DNA of 64,000 nt from Sphingobacteriaceae bacterium. GTDB lineage: Bacteria > Bacteroidota > Bacteroidia > Sphingobacteriales > Sphingobacteriaceae. The position numbers were made by a program, and so were the translations under genes. The DNA is taken from positions 62,001 through 126,000 of the forward strand of contig CAHJWG010000002.1 in assembly GCA_903642215.1 (NCBI GenBank). The letters are read 5' to 3'. The stretch's first letter is position 1, and each line of letters starts with the position of its first letter. Below the pieces are notes generated by a model. The model was not told where the DNA came from and made no database searches. It saw nothing but the letters and a program-made list of their open reading frames with translations. Positions 51,945 through 59,743 of this stretch are shown piece by piece.

Positions 51945-53135
51945 TTACGCTAAAACTTCTTTTACCCGATCAGCAGCTTCTTTTAATAATATTGCCGAAA
52001 AAACTTTTAAGCCGGACTCGTCAATCAGTTTCTTTGCTTCCTCCGCATTTGTTCCCTGCAAACGCACAATAATCGGAACGGGGATATCGCCCATTTCTTT
52101 GTAAGCATCAATAACACCCTGCGCCACACGATCGCAACGTACAATTCCGCCAAAAATATTAATTAGAATAGCTTTTACGTTCGGATCTTTCAAGATTATA
52201 CCGAAAGCAGCTTTTACGGTTTGCGCATTTGCTGTTCCGCCAACATCTAAAAAGTTTGCAGGCTCGCCACCGGCAATTTTGATGATGTCCATTGTGGCCA
52301 TAGCCAAACCGGCACCATTTACCATGCAACCAACGTTTCCGTCAAGTTTTACATAGTTTAAGTTTGATTCGCTGGCTTCCACTTCCATAGGATCTTCTTC
52401 CGCGGTATCGCGCATAGCAGCAAAATCCGGATGACGGTACAACGCGTTATCATCGATATTCACTTTCGCATCAACTGCTAAAATTTTATTGTCGGAAGTT
52501 TTTAAAACCGGGTTGATTTCAAACTGAGAAGAATCTGTAGCTTCGTAAGCTTTATAAAGCGCGGTGATAAATTTCACCATATCTTTAAAAGCATCGCCGG
52601 ACAAGCCTAAATTAAAAGCAATTTTACGGGCCTGGAAACCTTGCAAACCAACTTTCGGGTCGATTTCTTCTTTGTGAATCAGTTCTGGCGTGGAGTGTGC
52701 AACTTCTTCAATATCCATTCCGCCTTCGGTAGAATACATAATTACGTTACGGCCTTTTGCACGATCCATCAGCACAGAAACATAAAATTCTTTCGTTTCA
52801 GATTCGCCGGGATAATAAACATCCTGCGCAATTAAAACTTTATTTACCTTTTTACCTTCTGGTCCGGTTTGCGGCGTAATCAGCTGCATACCCAAAATCG
52901 CATTGGTTTTTTCTCTTACATCGTCCAGGTTTTTGGCCACCTTAACGCCGCCGCCTTTACCACGTCCGCCGGCATGGATTTGTGCTTTAATCACCACCCA
53001 GTCAGATCCGTATTCTTCCTTTAATTTTTTAGCTGCTTCTACAGCCTGTTCAACGTTCTCGGCAAGTATGCCTTCCTGAACCCTAACACCGTAGCTTTTG
53101 AGGATGGCTTTGCCCTGATATTCGTGAATGTTCAT
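51945..53135 (-). CDS. sucC: Succinyl-CoA synthetase (ADP-forming) beta subunit
   Basis: This 396-aa protein has an ATP-grasp domain: MNIHEYQGKAILKSYGV start, KAQIHAGGRGKGGGVK near residue 50, FEINPVLK near 207 and the GGIVRCDRVAQGV CoA-ligase element near 328. It forms the nucleotide-binding subunit of the TCA-cycle enzyme. sucD is not adjacent in this window. The C-terminal KEAADRVKEVL region contains two imperfect motif A copies (51955-51966 and 51976-51987). Confidence 0.96.
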   Translation of the reverse strand: MNIHEYQGKAILKSYGVRVQEGILAENVEQAVEAAKKLKEEYGSDWVVIKAQIHAGGRGKGGGVKVAKNLDDVREKTNAILGMQLITPQTGPEGKKVNKVLIAQDVYYPGESETKEFYVSVLMDRAKGRNVIMYSTEGGMDIEEVAHSTPELIHKEEIDPKVGLQGFQARKIAFNLGLSGDAFKDMVKFITALYKAYEATDSSQFEINPVLKTSDNKILAVDAKVNIDDNALYRHPDFAAMRDTAEEDPMEVEASESNLNYVKLDGNVGCMVNGAGLAMATMDIIKIAGGEPANFLDVGGTANAQTVKAAFGIILKDPNVKAILINIFGGIVRCDRVAQGVIDAYKEMGDIPVPIIVRLQGTNAEEAKKLIDESGLKVFSAILLKEAADRVKEVLA

Positions 53136-53253
53136 TTTGAAAAAGATTTTGGGTAAAGCTACAATTTAGGGTGAAAAATAAAAATGGAAAATTATTGGGG
53201 GATTGAGATAGGAGGATTTAAATCCTATTTAAATTTTATCCGGCTTATCCTCA

Positions 53254-53348
53254 ATGCTTCTTTTACTATCTAAAAATCTATGTTGCATTGTAATTTTTGT
53301 ATAAGTTGAAAAGGTAAACACTAAATTTATAGATAGTAAAAGAAGCAC
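53254..53348. repeat. 95-bp element bounded by inverted motif A copies
   Basis: TGCTTCTTTTACTATC (53255-53270) and its exact reverse complement (53332-53347) form 16-bp terminal inverted repeats. A further 7 inner bp pair with one mismatch (about 22 of 23). The 61-bp interior has no gene. It lies between sucC and the alpha/beta hydrolase gene. Confidence 0.8.
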
Positions 53349-53398
53349 GTAAAAACCCATCCAACTAAATTTAAACAGGCTTTAAATAAAAGTTTGGT

Positions 53399-54208
53399 TT
53401 ACTTTTTACCGATAGATTTCAATAACGAAGTTAGCTCTTTCGGCATGATGATCATGGCATCGTGCCCGGAATGTAGCTTGTAATGGCTCCATTCTTTGCT
53501 ATTTTGTGTTTCGGCAGAAAACTTTTGAAGAACGGCCATCTCTGGGTTTGTACAAGCTATATAAACGAGCGGCAAATGGTTTCCAAATGGGTGTTTTAAA
53601 ATCAAAGGTTGCGTAAATGTTTTATATGGCTGGGGCGTTAACTTTTCTTTTACCCATTTGATTTCTTTCGTATTAGTTATGCCAAAAGCTTCAGGAGGAA
53701 ATGCCGGTACGGTAAGGTTTTTATCCTTTTCTGCTTCTTTTAGAATAAAATCCTGTGTTTGTTTTGGCTGAACAGAAAAAGCACTTTGTCCGTTTTTTAC
53801 AATCATGGCATCCAGAAACACAAGTTTGCTAAGCCTTTCGGGTATCCGGTCCGCCACTCCGGCAATTACAGTTCCGGCATAACTATGCCCAACAAGAACG
53901 ACATCATGAAGGTCTTCCATAATAATCAAATTAACAATATCCGTGATATGCGTATCCAAATTTATTGTCGGGGTAAAAGTGTTTTTATGCTCTCCCATGC
54001 CGCTAAGGGTAGGCGTATAAACAACATCACCTTGGGCGCGCAGGTTATTACCGACTTTTTGCCAGCACCAGCCGCCATGCCAGGCACCATGTACTAAAAC
54101 AAAAACGGGATGTTTAGGGGTAATTTGCGCGTACGAGTTTACCTTGATAAATAGCAGTACTGACAGCAACAGGTAAAAAAAAGCTGATTTAATTGTATTT
54201 GATACCAT
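53399..54208 (-). CDS. Secreted alpha/beta hydrolase (EstC-like)
   Basis: This 269-aa protein has a signal peptide (ending VNSYAQ). It has HGAWHGGWCWQ (oxyanion-hole loop) near residue 40, nucleophile LVGHSYAGTVI near 105, acid in VFLDAMIVK near 133 and His in HSGHDAMIIMP near 249. It resembles salicylate/pheromone-type esterases of the alpha/beta hydrolase 6 group. It is divergent from an HxlR regulator gene 85 bp away that may control it. Confidence 0.87.
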   Translation of the reverse strand: MVSNTIKSAFFYLLLSVLLFIKVNSYAQITPKHPVFVLVHGAWHGGWCWQKVGNNLRAQGDVVYTPTLSGMGEHKNTFTPTINLDTHITDIVNLIIMEDLHDVVLVGHSYAGTVIAGVADRIPERLSKLVFLDAMIVKNGQSAFSVQPKQTQDFILKEAEKDKNLTVPAFPPEAFGITNTKEIKWVKEKLTPQPYKTFTQPLILKHPFGNHLPLVYIACTNPEMAVLQKFSAETQNSKEWSHYKLHSGHDAMIIMPKELTSLLKSIGKK

Positions 54209-54257
54209 AGTGGATATTTTTATGCAATGTTAACCGCTTGTTCATTTAATCTCAATA

Positions 54258-54275
54258 ACTTACCCCAAAGTGAGT
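54258..54275. promoter_or_regulatory. Possible HxlR operator between hydrolase and regulator
   Basis: ACTTAC and GTGAGT form an imperfect 6-bp inverted repeat with a 6-bp centre, in the 85-bp gap between the divergent genes. Weak evidence. Confidence 0.3.
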
Positions 54276-54293
54276 ATCATCAATTAAAATCTT

Positions 54294-54668
54294 ATGGCTA
54301 CAGAAATTAAAGAAAGCTCAACGAATGCTTATAATCTTAAACTTTTGGCAGGTTCCTGCGATGTAAATGAAATTTTAAAGAACATAGGTTTAAGGTGGAA
54401 AATGCAGATTTTGTACAGTATTTCTATTAACATACAGCAATTTGGCCTATTGAAAAAAGCTTTTCCTTCCTTGTCGGCGCAGGTTTTAGGAAAAAGGCTC
54501 GGCGAACTGGTGATGGAAGGTTTGGTGGATAAAATGATGTTGCCTGATACCATTCCTATACAAATAAAATATACAGCAACAGCAAAAGGAACAACCCTTT
54601 TATTCATTATGATGGATTTACATTTGTGGGGAAAACAATGGAACCCAGAAATAACACCATCAACATAA
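54294..54668 (+). CDS. HxlR-family transcriptional regulator
   Basis: This 124-aa protein has the HxlR winged helix: DVNEILKNIGLRWKMQILYS near residue 23-42, LKKAFPSLSAQVLGKRLGEL and the wing IQIKYTATAKGTTLL. The family usually senses electrophiles or redox state via Cys; one Cys is present at CDVNEI. Divergent from the hydrolase gene and likely its regulator. Confidence 0.85.
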   Translation: MATEIKESSTNAYNLKLLAGSCDVNEILKNIGLRWKMQILYSISINIQQFGLLKKAFPSLSAQVLGKRLGELVMEGLVDKMMLPDTIPIQIKYTATAKGTTLLFIMMDLHLWGKQWNPEITPST

Positions 54669-54744
54669 AGTACAGCTACTTGGATTGGTAATTTTGTCTG
54701 TGAAGATTTTTAATTGTTAATCAAAACACTATTTCCTCCAAAAT

Positions 54745-54827
54745 CCAACCTTTCCAGCATTGCACCCTAAAATCCCAATCCTTATTTTTGCCAGATACTA
54801 AAAGCAAGGTCAATCAAAAAATTCTAC
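54745..54827 (+). pseudogene. lolD promoter and 5' end, diverged remnant 1
   Basis: TTG at 54760-54762 and TATTTTTG at 54783-54790 with a 20-bp spacer copy the lolD promoter. Downstream, ATACTAAAAGCAAGGTCAAT corresponds to the lolD start with ATG mutated to ATA; similarity ends near 54827. It shares GCAAGGTCAATC with remnant 2 rather than with intact lolD. Confidence 0.75.
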
Positions 54828-54937
54828 TTAAACCCAATTACAATATTATCTATTGTAATGCTTCCTTTATGCCATAAAAATCATTAAGCTTCTTTAGTTT
54901 TTTTAAAACGAAAAACATAACACCAATTTTTTAGTGC

Positions 54938-54949
54938 TAAAAGAAGTAT
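54938..54949 (+). repeat. Dispersed motif A copy, intergenic
   Basis: TAAAAGAAGTAT preceded by AATTTTTTAGTGC, near the end of the SDR gene. Confidence 0.8.
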
Positions 54950-55041
54950 TTGAAATCAGAGGTTTTTTCTATCAAACAGTATCAATTTTAAAAAAAACTG
55001 GTATAACTAATTAAAGCCCAGCCAGTTTTTTAGTTAAAATA

Positions 55042-55794
55042 TTAAAGCGTTTTTACACCGCCATCCAGTACCAGTTCCGAACCTACCATATACTTAGAGG
55101 CATCGGATGCTAAATATAGAAAGCCTTCCGCAATTTCTTCTGAAGTACCTAAACGTTTTAAAGGGATCATGTTAGCGGCCATGTAATCTTTTATACCGGC
55201 AACTTCTTCTTTTGAAACACCAGCTCTTCCATAAATAGGGGTGTCGATGGCGCCCGGAGACAAAACGTTCACCCGGATGTTCCTCTCCAGCAGTTCAGTA
55301 GAAAAGCTTCTGGACAAAGACCGTATGGCAGCTTTTGTAGCGGCATAAGCACTAAAAGTGCTAAAACTTTTTTCATTAGTGGCACTGGAAGTGAGGATAA
55401 TGGAAGCACCATCTTTTAAATAAGGTAATGCAAGCTGAACGGAAAAAAATGTTCCTTTAAAATTAATATCACTAATCTGGTCAAACAGTTCTTCGGTGAA
55501 ATCAATTAATGGTGCAGCAAGGGCTACACCTGCATTTACCACCAGCACGTCGATCTTGCCAAGTTTTGCGCTTACTTCCTGATAAGCATTTTTAATACTG
55601 TTTAAATCAGCAACATCGCTAACAATACTTACGGTTCCCTCGCCAATGGCTTCTGCTGCACTGGCTAAAGTGGTTTGATTTCGCCCTGTGATCGCTACTT
55701 TGGCACCTTGTTCTGCAAATAATACGGCTGTTGCCAGGCCGATACCGCTGTTGCCGCCTGTGATAACAGCTACTTTGTTTTCTAACTTCTTCAT
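55042..55794 (-). CDS. Short-chain dehydrogenase/reductase
   Basis: This 250-aa classical SDR has the cofactor motif TGGNSGIGLA at residues 13-22, NAG near 88, catalytic Ser in ILTSSA near 135 and YAATK near 149, with a C-terminal EELVLDGG-like end (VGSELVLDGGVKTL). NAD(P)-dependent; substrate unknown. Divergent from an HxlR gene across 92 bp that contain a palindrome. Confidence 0.9.
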   Translation of the reverse strand: MKKLENKVAVITGGNSGIGLATAVLFAEQGAKVAITGRNQTTLASAAEAIGEGTVSIVSDVADLNSIKNAYQEVSAKLGKIDVLVVNAGVALAAPLIDFTEELFDQISDINFKGTFFSVQLALPYLKDGASIILTSSATNEKSFSTFSAYAATKAAIRSLSRSFSTELLERNIRVNVLSPGAIDTPIYGRAGVSKEEVAGIKDYMAANMIPLKRLGTSEEIAEGFLYLASDASKYMVGSELVLDGGVKTL

Positions 55795-55845
55795 TTATAT
55801 TTTATTTGTTGTCAAAGGTATCAACACGATGCTATATATTTGTGT

Positions 55846-55867
55846 GCAGTATACTAAAGTATAGCAC
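55846..55867. promoter_or_regulatory. Candidate HxlR operator palindrome
   Basis: TATACT and AGTATA (55850-55863) form a 6-bp inverted repeat with a 2-bp centre. Outer arms GTGC at about 55844-55847 and GCAC at 55864-55867 pair with a small bulge. It lies in the divergent SDR/HxlR promoter region, as expected for HxlR control. Confidence 0.5.
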
Positions 55868-55886
55868 TATAAAAAAATAAATTGAA

Positions 55887-56225
55887 ATGAAAACAGAATG
55901 TGATTACGACAATGCTTGTCCGGATATGAAATATATTCACGACACATTATATGTCATCAGTGGTAAGTGGAAAATGCTCATTATTATATCGTTGAGAAAC
56001 GGAAACAAGCGTTACCGCGAAATTGCCAAAAGCATACCCAATATTACTTTTCGGATGCTATCCAAAGAATTTAAAGAAATGGAGATGAACAAACTGGTTT
56101 CCAGAACAGTTAGTAACGGCACGCCGGTATCAATTGATTACGAACTGACCGAGTATTGCCGAACCCTTTGGCCAATGTTAGGCGAAATGATAAACTGGGG
56201 AAAGAACCACCGAAAGGTAATTTAA
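55887..56225 (+). CDS. HxlR-family transcriptional regulator
   Basis: This 112-aa protein has the HxlR fold: YIHDTLYVISGKWKMLIIIS (residues about 16-35), ITFRMLSKEFKEMEMNKLV and the wing GTPVSIDYELTEYCRTLW. Two N-terminal Cys (TECDYDNACPDM) are typical of the redox-sensing members. Divergent from the SDR gene, its probable target. Confidence 0.88.
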   Translation: MKTECDYDNACPDMKYIHDTLYVISGKWKMLIIISLRNGNKRYREIAKSIPNITFRMLSKEFKEMEMNKLVSRTVSNGTPVSIDYELTEYCRTLWPMLGEMINWGKNHRKVI

Positions 56226-56334
56226 AAATTACGCTAATGCTCATTTATAATCAATTGGTTTCCAGTAGTACTTTTAGAGAGATCAATAAAATCTGATTAC
56301 TAAAATTACTCTTCCAAAACCAACCTTCCTAACA

Positions 56335-56504
56335 TTGCACCCTAAAATCCCAATCCTTATTTTTGACAGATGCTGAAAGCAAGGTCAATCAAAAAATCGT
56401 ACGGAACGCTGCCGATATTAAAAGGTGTGGACTATGTTTTTTCTTCAATCTTCATAACTAATAGCAACCATCCTTTATATACTTTTCCTATACTTAATCA
56501 ATGA
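56335..56504 (+). pseudogene. lolD promoter and 5' end, remnant 2, fused to methyltransferase start
   Basis: TTG at 56335-56337 and TATTTTTG at 56358-56365 (20-bp spacer) repeat the lolD promoter. ATG at 56370 begins [20 protein letters not shown], matching LolD for about 20 residues (to about 56430) and then diverging. The frame stays open for 44 codons and stops at TGA 56502-56504, overlapping the methyltransferase ATG (ATGA at 56501-56504). Confidence 0.8.
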
Positions 56505-57109
56505 AAAAAGAAGAAAAAGAAAACGTTTACAAAGTTTACAACAAAATTGCCACCTGGTTTTCTGAAAACAGGCCTTCCACTTTAATGGAGAAAAGTTACC
56601 TGGACGATATGATTGATCGTTTACCAGCCAATGCCACCATTTTAGATTTAGGTTGCGGTACCGGTAATCCGATCTTAAAATATCTTGTAAGCAAAAACAT
56701 AAATGTTATAGGTGTTGATGCAAGCAATGCAATGCTTGAGATTGCTCAGAAAGATTTTCCGGCAGTGGAATTTATATTACAAGATATGCGGCTTCTCAGT
56801 TTAAATAAGAAATTTGATGCCATTATAGCATGGCATAGCTATTTTCATTTACCTGCTACTGCTCAGCCGGCAATGTTTGAACGATTTAAAGAGCATCTAA
56901 ATCCTGATGGTATTTTGCTCTTTACTTCCGGGACAGAACGTAGTGAAGCTTGGGGAATGAATGGAGGCGAAAATTTGTTTCATGCTTCTTTGAATACAAA
57001 AGAGTATGAAAATCTTTTGGAAAAGTATCATTTCGAGGTTTTAAAACATAAAATCAATGATCCTGATTGTGGGAATGCTACTGTTTGGATTGCAAAATAC
57101 AATCCGTAA
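56501..57109 (+). CDS. Class I SAM-dependent methyltransferase
   Basis: This 202-aa protein has the SAM-binding motif TILDLGCGTGNPIL near residue 46, an acidic loop VIGVDASNAMLE near 68, then FILQDMRLL and FDAIIAWHSYFHLP. Substrate unknown; motifs fit small-molecule methyltransferases. It follows the lolD remnant 2 open frame with an ATGA overlap, so the remnant promoter and coupled translation could drive it. Confidence 0.88.
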   Translation: MKKEEKENVYKVYNKIATWFSENRPSTLMEKSYLDDMIDRLPANATILDLGCGTGNPILKYLVSKNINVIGVDASNAMLEIAQKDFPAVEFILQDMRLLSLNKKFDAIIAWHSYFHLPATAQPAMFERFKEHLNPDGILLFTSGTERSEAWGMNGGENLFHASLNTKEYENLLEKYHFEVLKHKINDPDCGNATVWIAKYNP

Positions 57110-57139
57110 AAGCAATTATGGTTCTAATATTACAGTAAT

Positions 57140-57307
57140 CTACTTCAACCAATATCCTACAATTATTCCCAAAATTCCAATAGCCCATTTTACAAGTTCG
57201 TCATCACCTGGCTTCAGAAAAATTACAGCCATGCAAAATAATCCTAATACAGCAGTAACCCCAATCTGAACTTTTAAGCGGATTTTTTTTAATTCATCAG
57301 AAGACAT
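57140..57307 (-). CDS. 55-aa membrane protein of a two-gene micro-operon
   Basis: ATG at 57305-57307, stop TAG at 57140-57142. The peptide begins MSSDELKKIRLK, then has two hydrophobic helices separated by LKPGDDELVK, and ends GYWLK. Its start overlaps the stop of the 65-aa gene by one base (TAATG). No family is recognised. Confidence 0.65.
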   Translation of the reverse strand: MSSDELKKIRLKVQIGVTAVLGLFCMAVIFLKPGDDELVKWAIGILGIIVGYWLK

Positions 57308-57504
57308 TATTTCTTCCTCAAAATATGGATTGCCCTTCTTATATTTTCGCCGAAATATTCGCCGTGCGTTACTTCATCATCATCATCTTCGTTATCTTTT
57401 ACTTCTGCTTTGTTGATGGGAGATATAACACGGCCACCAATCTTTTCCGCGTATTCAGAAAGATCTGTTGCCTTGCTTTCGGGTATATCAATGGTTATGT
57501 TCAC
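57307..57504 (-). CDS. 65-aa acidic protein of a two-gene micro-operon
   Basis: The peptide begins MNITIDIPESKATDLSEYAE, whose beta strand and helix resemble the start of ribbon-helix-helix antitoxin-type proteins. A very acidic DNEDDDDE loop follows, then a helix ending RRAIHILRKK. Coupled by TAATG with the 55-aa membrane protein gene. Antitoxin-like or signalling roles are speculation. Confidence 0.6.
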   Translation of the reverse strand: MNITIDIPESKATDLSEYAEKIGGRVISPINKAEVKDNEDDDDEVTHGEYFGENIRRAIHILRKK

Positions 57505-57589
57505 TTTTTGAATTTATATGATCAAACTTAAAAATATTTAAGTAAATATTCAAACAAAGGTTTTGTTATGACTACTGGTTTTAAAAATA

Positions 57590-57620
57590 TTGCACCCTAA
57601 AATCTCAATTCCTATTTTTG
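57590..57620 (+). promoter_or_regulatory. lolD promoter, near-leaderless
   Basis: TTG (57590-57592), 20-bp spacer, TATTTTTG (57613-57620) fits the Bacteroidota TTG/TAnnTTTG pattern. The start codon at 57625 lies only 4 bp beyond the -7 element, so transcription should begin at or next to the ATG. Confidence 0.6.
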
Positions 57621-57624
57621 CCAG

Positions 57625-58278
57625 ATGCTGAAAGCGCGTTCCATCAAAAAATCGTACGGAAAATTACCGATATTAAAAGGTGTTGATCTCGACGTAAACG
57701 CCGGGGAAATTGTAAGTATCGTCGGGGCTTCCGGTGCCGGTAAAAGTTCACTGCTCAATATTATCGGTACGCTGGACAAGCCGGATTCCGGTCGGATTTT
57801 GCTAAATGATGCCGATACCAGCGTAATGAACCAGAAACAGTTAAGTGCTTTCCGCAATAAAGAAATTGGTTTTATTTTCCAGTTTCATCATTTGCTGGCC
57901 GAATTTAACGCGATAGAAAACATTTGCATCCCGGCCTACATCGCCGGAAAAACAAAACCGGAAGCAGAAACACGCGCTTCAGAATTGCTGGAAATGCTCA
58001 ATTTGGGTCACCGGAAAACGCATAAACCCAACCAGCTTTCGGGCGGCGAGCAGCAGCGTGTTGCCGTAGCGCGCGCCTTGATTAACAATCCGGCATTGAT
58101 TTTGGCTGACGAACCTTCGGGAAATTTAGATTCTAAAAACGCCAAAGAATTGCACCAACTGTTTTTTTCGCTGCGCGATCAATTTAAACAAACGTTCATC
58201 ATCGTAACGCACAACGAAGATTTGGCCGAAATGAGCGACCGCAAAGTGATGATGAAAGACGGTTTGATCGAAGCATGA
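57625..58278 (+). CDS. lolD: ABC transporter ATP-binding protein (LolD-like)
   Basis: This 217-aa protein has Walker [10 protein letters not shown] near residue 34, Q-loop [17 protein letters not shown] near 88, signature [15 protein letters not shown] near 139 and Walker [13 protein letters not shown] near 160. The FHHLLAEF segment is typical of LolD, which powers lipoprotein release from the inner membrane with LolCE. LolCE genes are not in this window. The 5' end and promoter are duplicated twice upstream as remnants. Confidence 0.9.
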   Translation: MLKARSIKKSYGKLPILKGVDLDVNAGEIVSIVGASGAGKSSLLNIIGTLDKPDSGRILLNDADTSVMNQKQLSAFRNKEIGFIFQFHHLLAEFNAIENICIPAYIAGKTKPEAETRASELLEMLNLGHRKTHKPNQLSGGEQQRVAVARALINNPALILADEPSGNLDSKNAKELHQLFFSLRDQFKQTFIIVTHNEDLAEMSDRKVMMKDGLIEA

Positions 58279-59054
58279 CGAAAGCTTTAGTTACCGGCGC
58301 GCAACATCCGGGCGTTTATTTTTTAGAAAAATGGCTCCCGGATTTTGAGTTTGTTTACGGCGATACTTCTTTTATCACACATATTTCGGCAACGCAGCAA
58401 TTGCTGCTGCCAACGGTTTCGCAGCCGGATTACATCCATCAATTGTTAAATATTTGTCTGGATCAGCAACTGGAAGCGGTTTTTGCCATGAGTTTTGCAG
58501 AACAGGGATTGCTGGCTGAGGCGACGGAATTGTTTTCTGAATTTAATATCAATCTTTTTTTGCCTGATCTGCTCACCCGAAAATTATTGTTTGATCCGGC
58601 AGAAATTCTACAAAAACTTAGTTTTAGTGGCATAAAAACAGTATCGTTCCAACTCACATCTTCCTTTACCGAATTTTCCAAAGCTTGTTTGCAGTTAGGT
58701 TATCCAACGGAAACAATTGCTGTTTCTACCGTCCAAAATCCGGAATTGCTTTGGCTTGTAAATGATCAGCTCCAAACCGGTTCTTCGCCTAAAAATCCGG
58801 TGATTACGTTTACAAAAGCTGCAAAAATTTTTACAATGAACGAACCACTTTTGCTGCGGACTTTTAAGGCTTCAACTCAAAAAGTTTTGCATACTTTTTT
58901 TAATGATGGAAAATTAATATCAGTTTGGAATGCAGGAAGTTTCTCCGCAGAAAGCGTTACCGGCATCGGTTCGGTTTTAAAATTAAACGGCTTGTTTGAA
59001 TTTAATTTTCAGGAAGAACAACTTTTTTGGTTGAAATCTTTTGTTGTAACATGA
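58275..59054 (+). CDS. Hypothetical protein with pre-ATP-grasp-like N-terminus
   Basis: This 259-aa protein is coupled to lolD by a 4-bp overlap. The start [20 protein letters not shown] resembles pre-ATP-grasp (PylC/CarB-like) nucleotide-binding folds, but the body lacks recognisable ATP-grasp Lys/Glu motifs and is short (typical enzymes have 300-400 aa). It contains a motif A copy (58363-58374, TSFIT) and a motif B copy (58633-58644). It probably forms a functional unit with the next HAD-like gene. Confidence 0.55.
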   Translation: MTKALVTGAQHPGVYFLEKWLPDFEFVYGDTSFITHISATQQLLLPTVSQPDYIHQLLNICLDQQLEAVFAMSFAEQGLLAEATELFSEFNINLFLPDLLTRKLLFDPAEILQKLSFSGIKTVSFQLTSSFTEFSKACLQLGYPTETIAVSTVQNPELLWLVNDQLQTGSSPKNPVITFTKAAKIFTMNEPLLLRTFKASTQKVLHTFFNDGKLISVWNAGSFSAESVTGIGSVLKLNGLFEFNFQEEQLFWLKSFVVT

Positions 59055-59671
59055 CATTTAGTTACGCAGACCTTGATCCGCACAAAAAAGCTTTTGTTTT
59101 TGAGCTGGACAACGTGCTTTTCCCAAAACAGGATTTTTTGCTGCAGGTATATTATTTGTTCGCTACTTTTTTGGAGCATACCGAGCAGTTAAATGCCAAA
59201 GAAGTTTTGCTCGCCATCACAGAATTTTATTATAAACAAGGAGAAGATGCTGTTTTTACCGGCATAAAAACAGCATTCGGATTGGATGAAAAGTATCAGG
59301 AAAATTTTGACCGGTTGATGAACAGTGCCAAGCTTCCGCTTAAACTACTGCTGTACAAGCAGATGCTTGAGCTGCTGCAGCAAATTGTGATCGACCGGAA
59401 ACATTTATTTATTTTAACAAACGGCAATCCGCAGCAGCAACTTAACAAAATCAAACAAACCGAATGGAACGGCCTGGAAAATTACTTAATCTGCTATTTT
59501 GCGGATGAAATAAAACCCAAACCAGAGCCGGATGCGGTTCATTTTATTTTAAATAAGCATCAATTACAGCGGCGCGATGTGATAATGATTGGCAATAGCA
59601 ATGCTGACGAGCTTTGTGCGCAGGCAGCAGGAGTAGATTATGCTAATCTGTACGATTTTGTAGAAGGATAG
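59051..59671 (+). CDS. HAD-like protein with altered catalytic residues
   Basis: This 206-aa protein starts with ATG at 59051 overlapping the previous TGA. Motif I reads VFELDNVLF, with Glu where the nucleophile Asp normally stands. Motif II is FILTNGNP, motif III lies in KPKPEP, and motif IV reads MIGNSNADE where GDSxxD is expected. Two of the four catalytic positions are changed, so it may be a non-enzymatic HAD fold. Motif B copies in an inverted pair (59247-59276) are read through as EDAVFTGIKTAFG. Confidence 0.75.
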   Translation: MTFSYADLDPHKKAFVFELDNVLFPKQDFLLQVYYLFATFLEHTEQLNAKEVLLAITEFYYKQGEDAVFTGIKTAFGLDEKYQENFDRLMNSAKLPLKLLLYKQMLELLQQIVIDRKHLFILTNGNPQQQLNKIKQTEWNGLENYLICYFADEIKPKPEPDAVHFILNKHQLQRRDVIMIGNSNADELCAQAAGVDYANLYDFVEG

Positions 59672-59743
59672 AGAATTTATTTTACCAAGTTTCGTTTAAT
59701 CAACGTTTTATTAACGTACATTAGATTCAGCTTGAAAATAAAT

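Larger units (their letters stand above)
54669..55041. other. Intergenic region with lolD remnant and motif A copies
   Basis: Contains lolD remnant 1, a degenerate motif A at 54858-54869 (TTCCTTTA variant followed by TGCCATAAAAAT) and an exact copy at 54938-54949. No gene seen. Confidence 0.6.

Noticed and set aside
51850..52104. Plus-strand open frame over the end of sucC
   Set aside because: Antisense to a conserved enzyme, no RBS or family.
57057..57269. Plus-strand 70-aa open frame after the methyltransferase
   Set aside because: It overlaps the methyltransferase C-terminus and the better minus-strand 55-aa gene; no coding signs.
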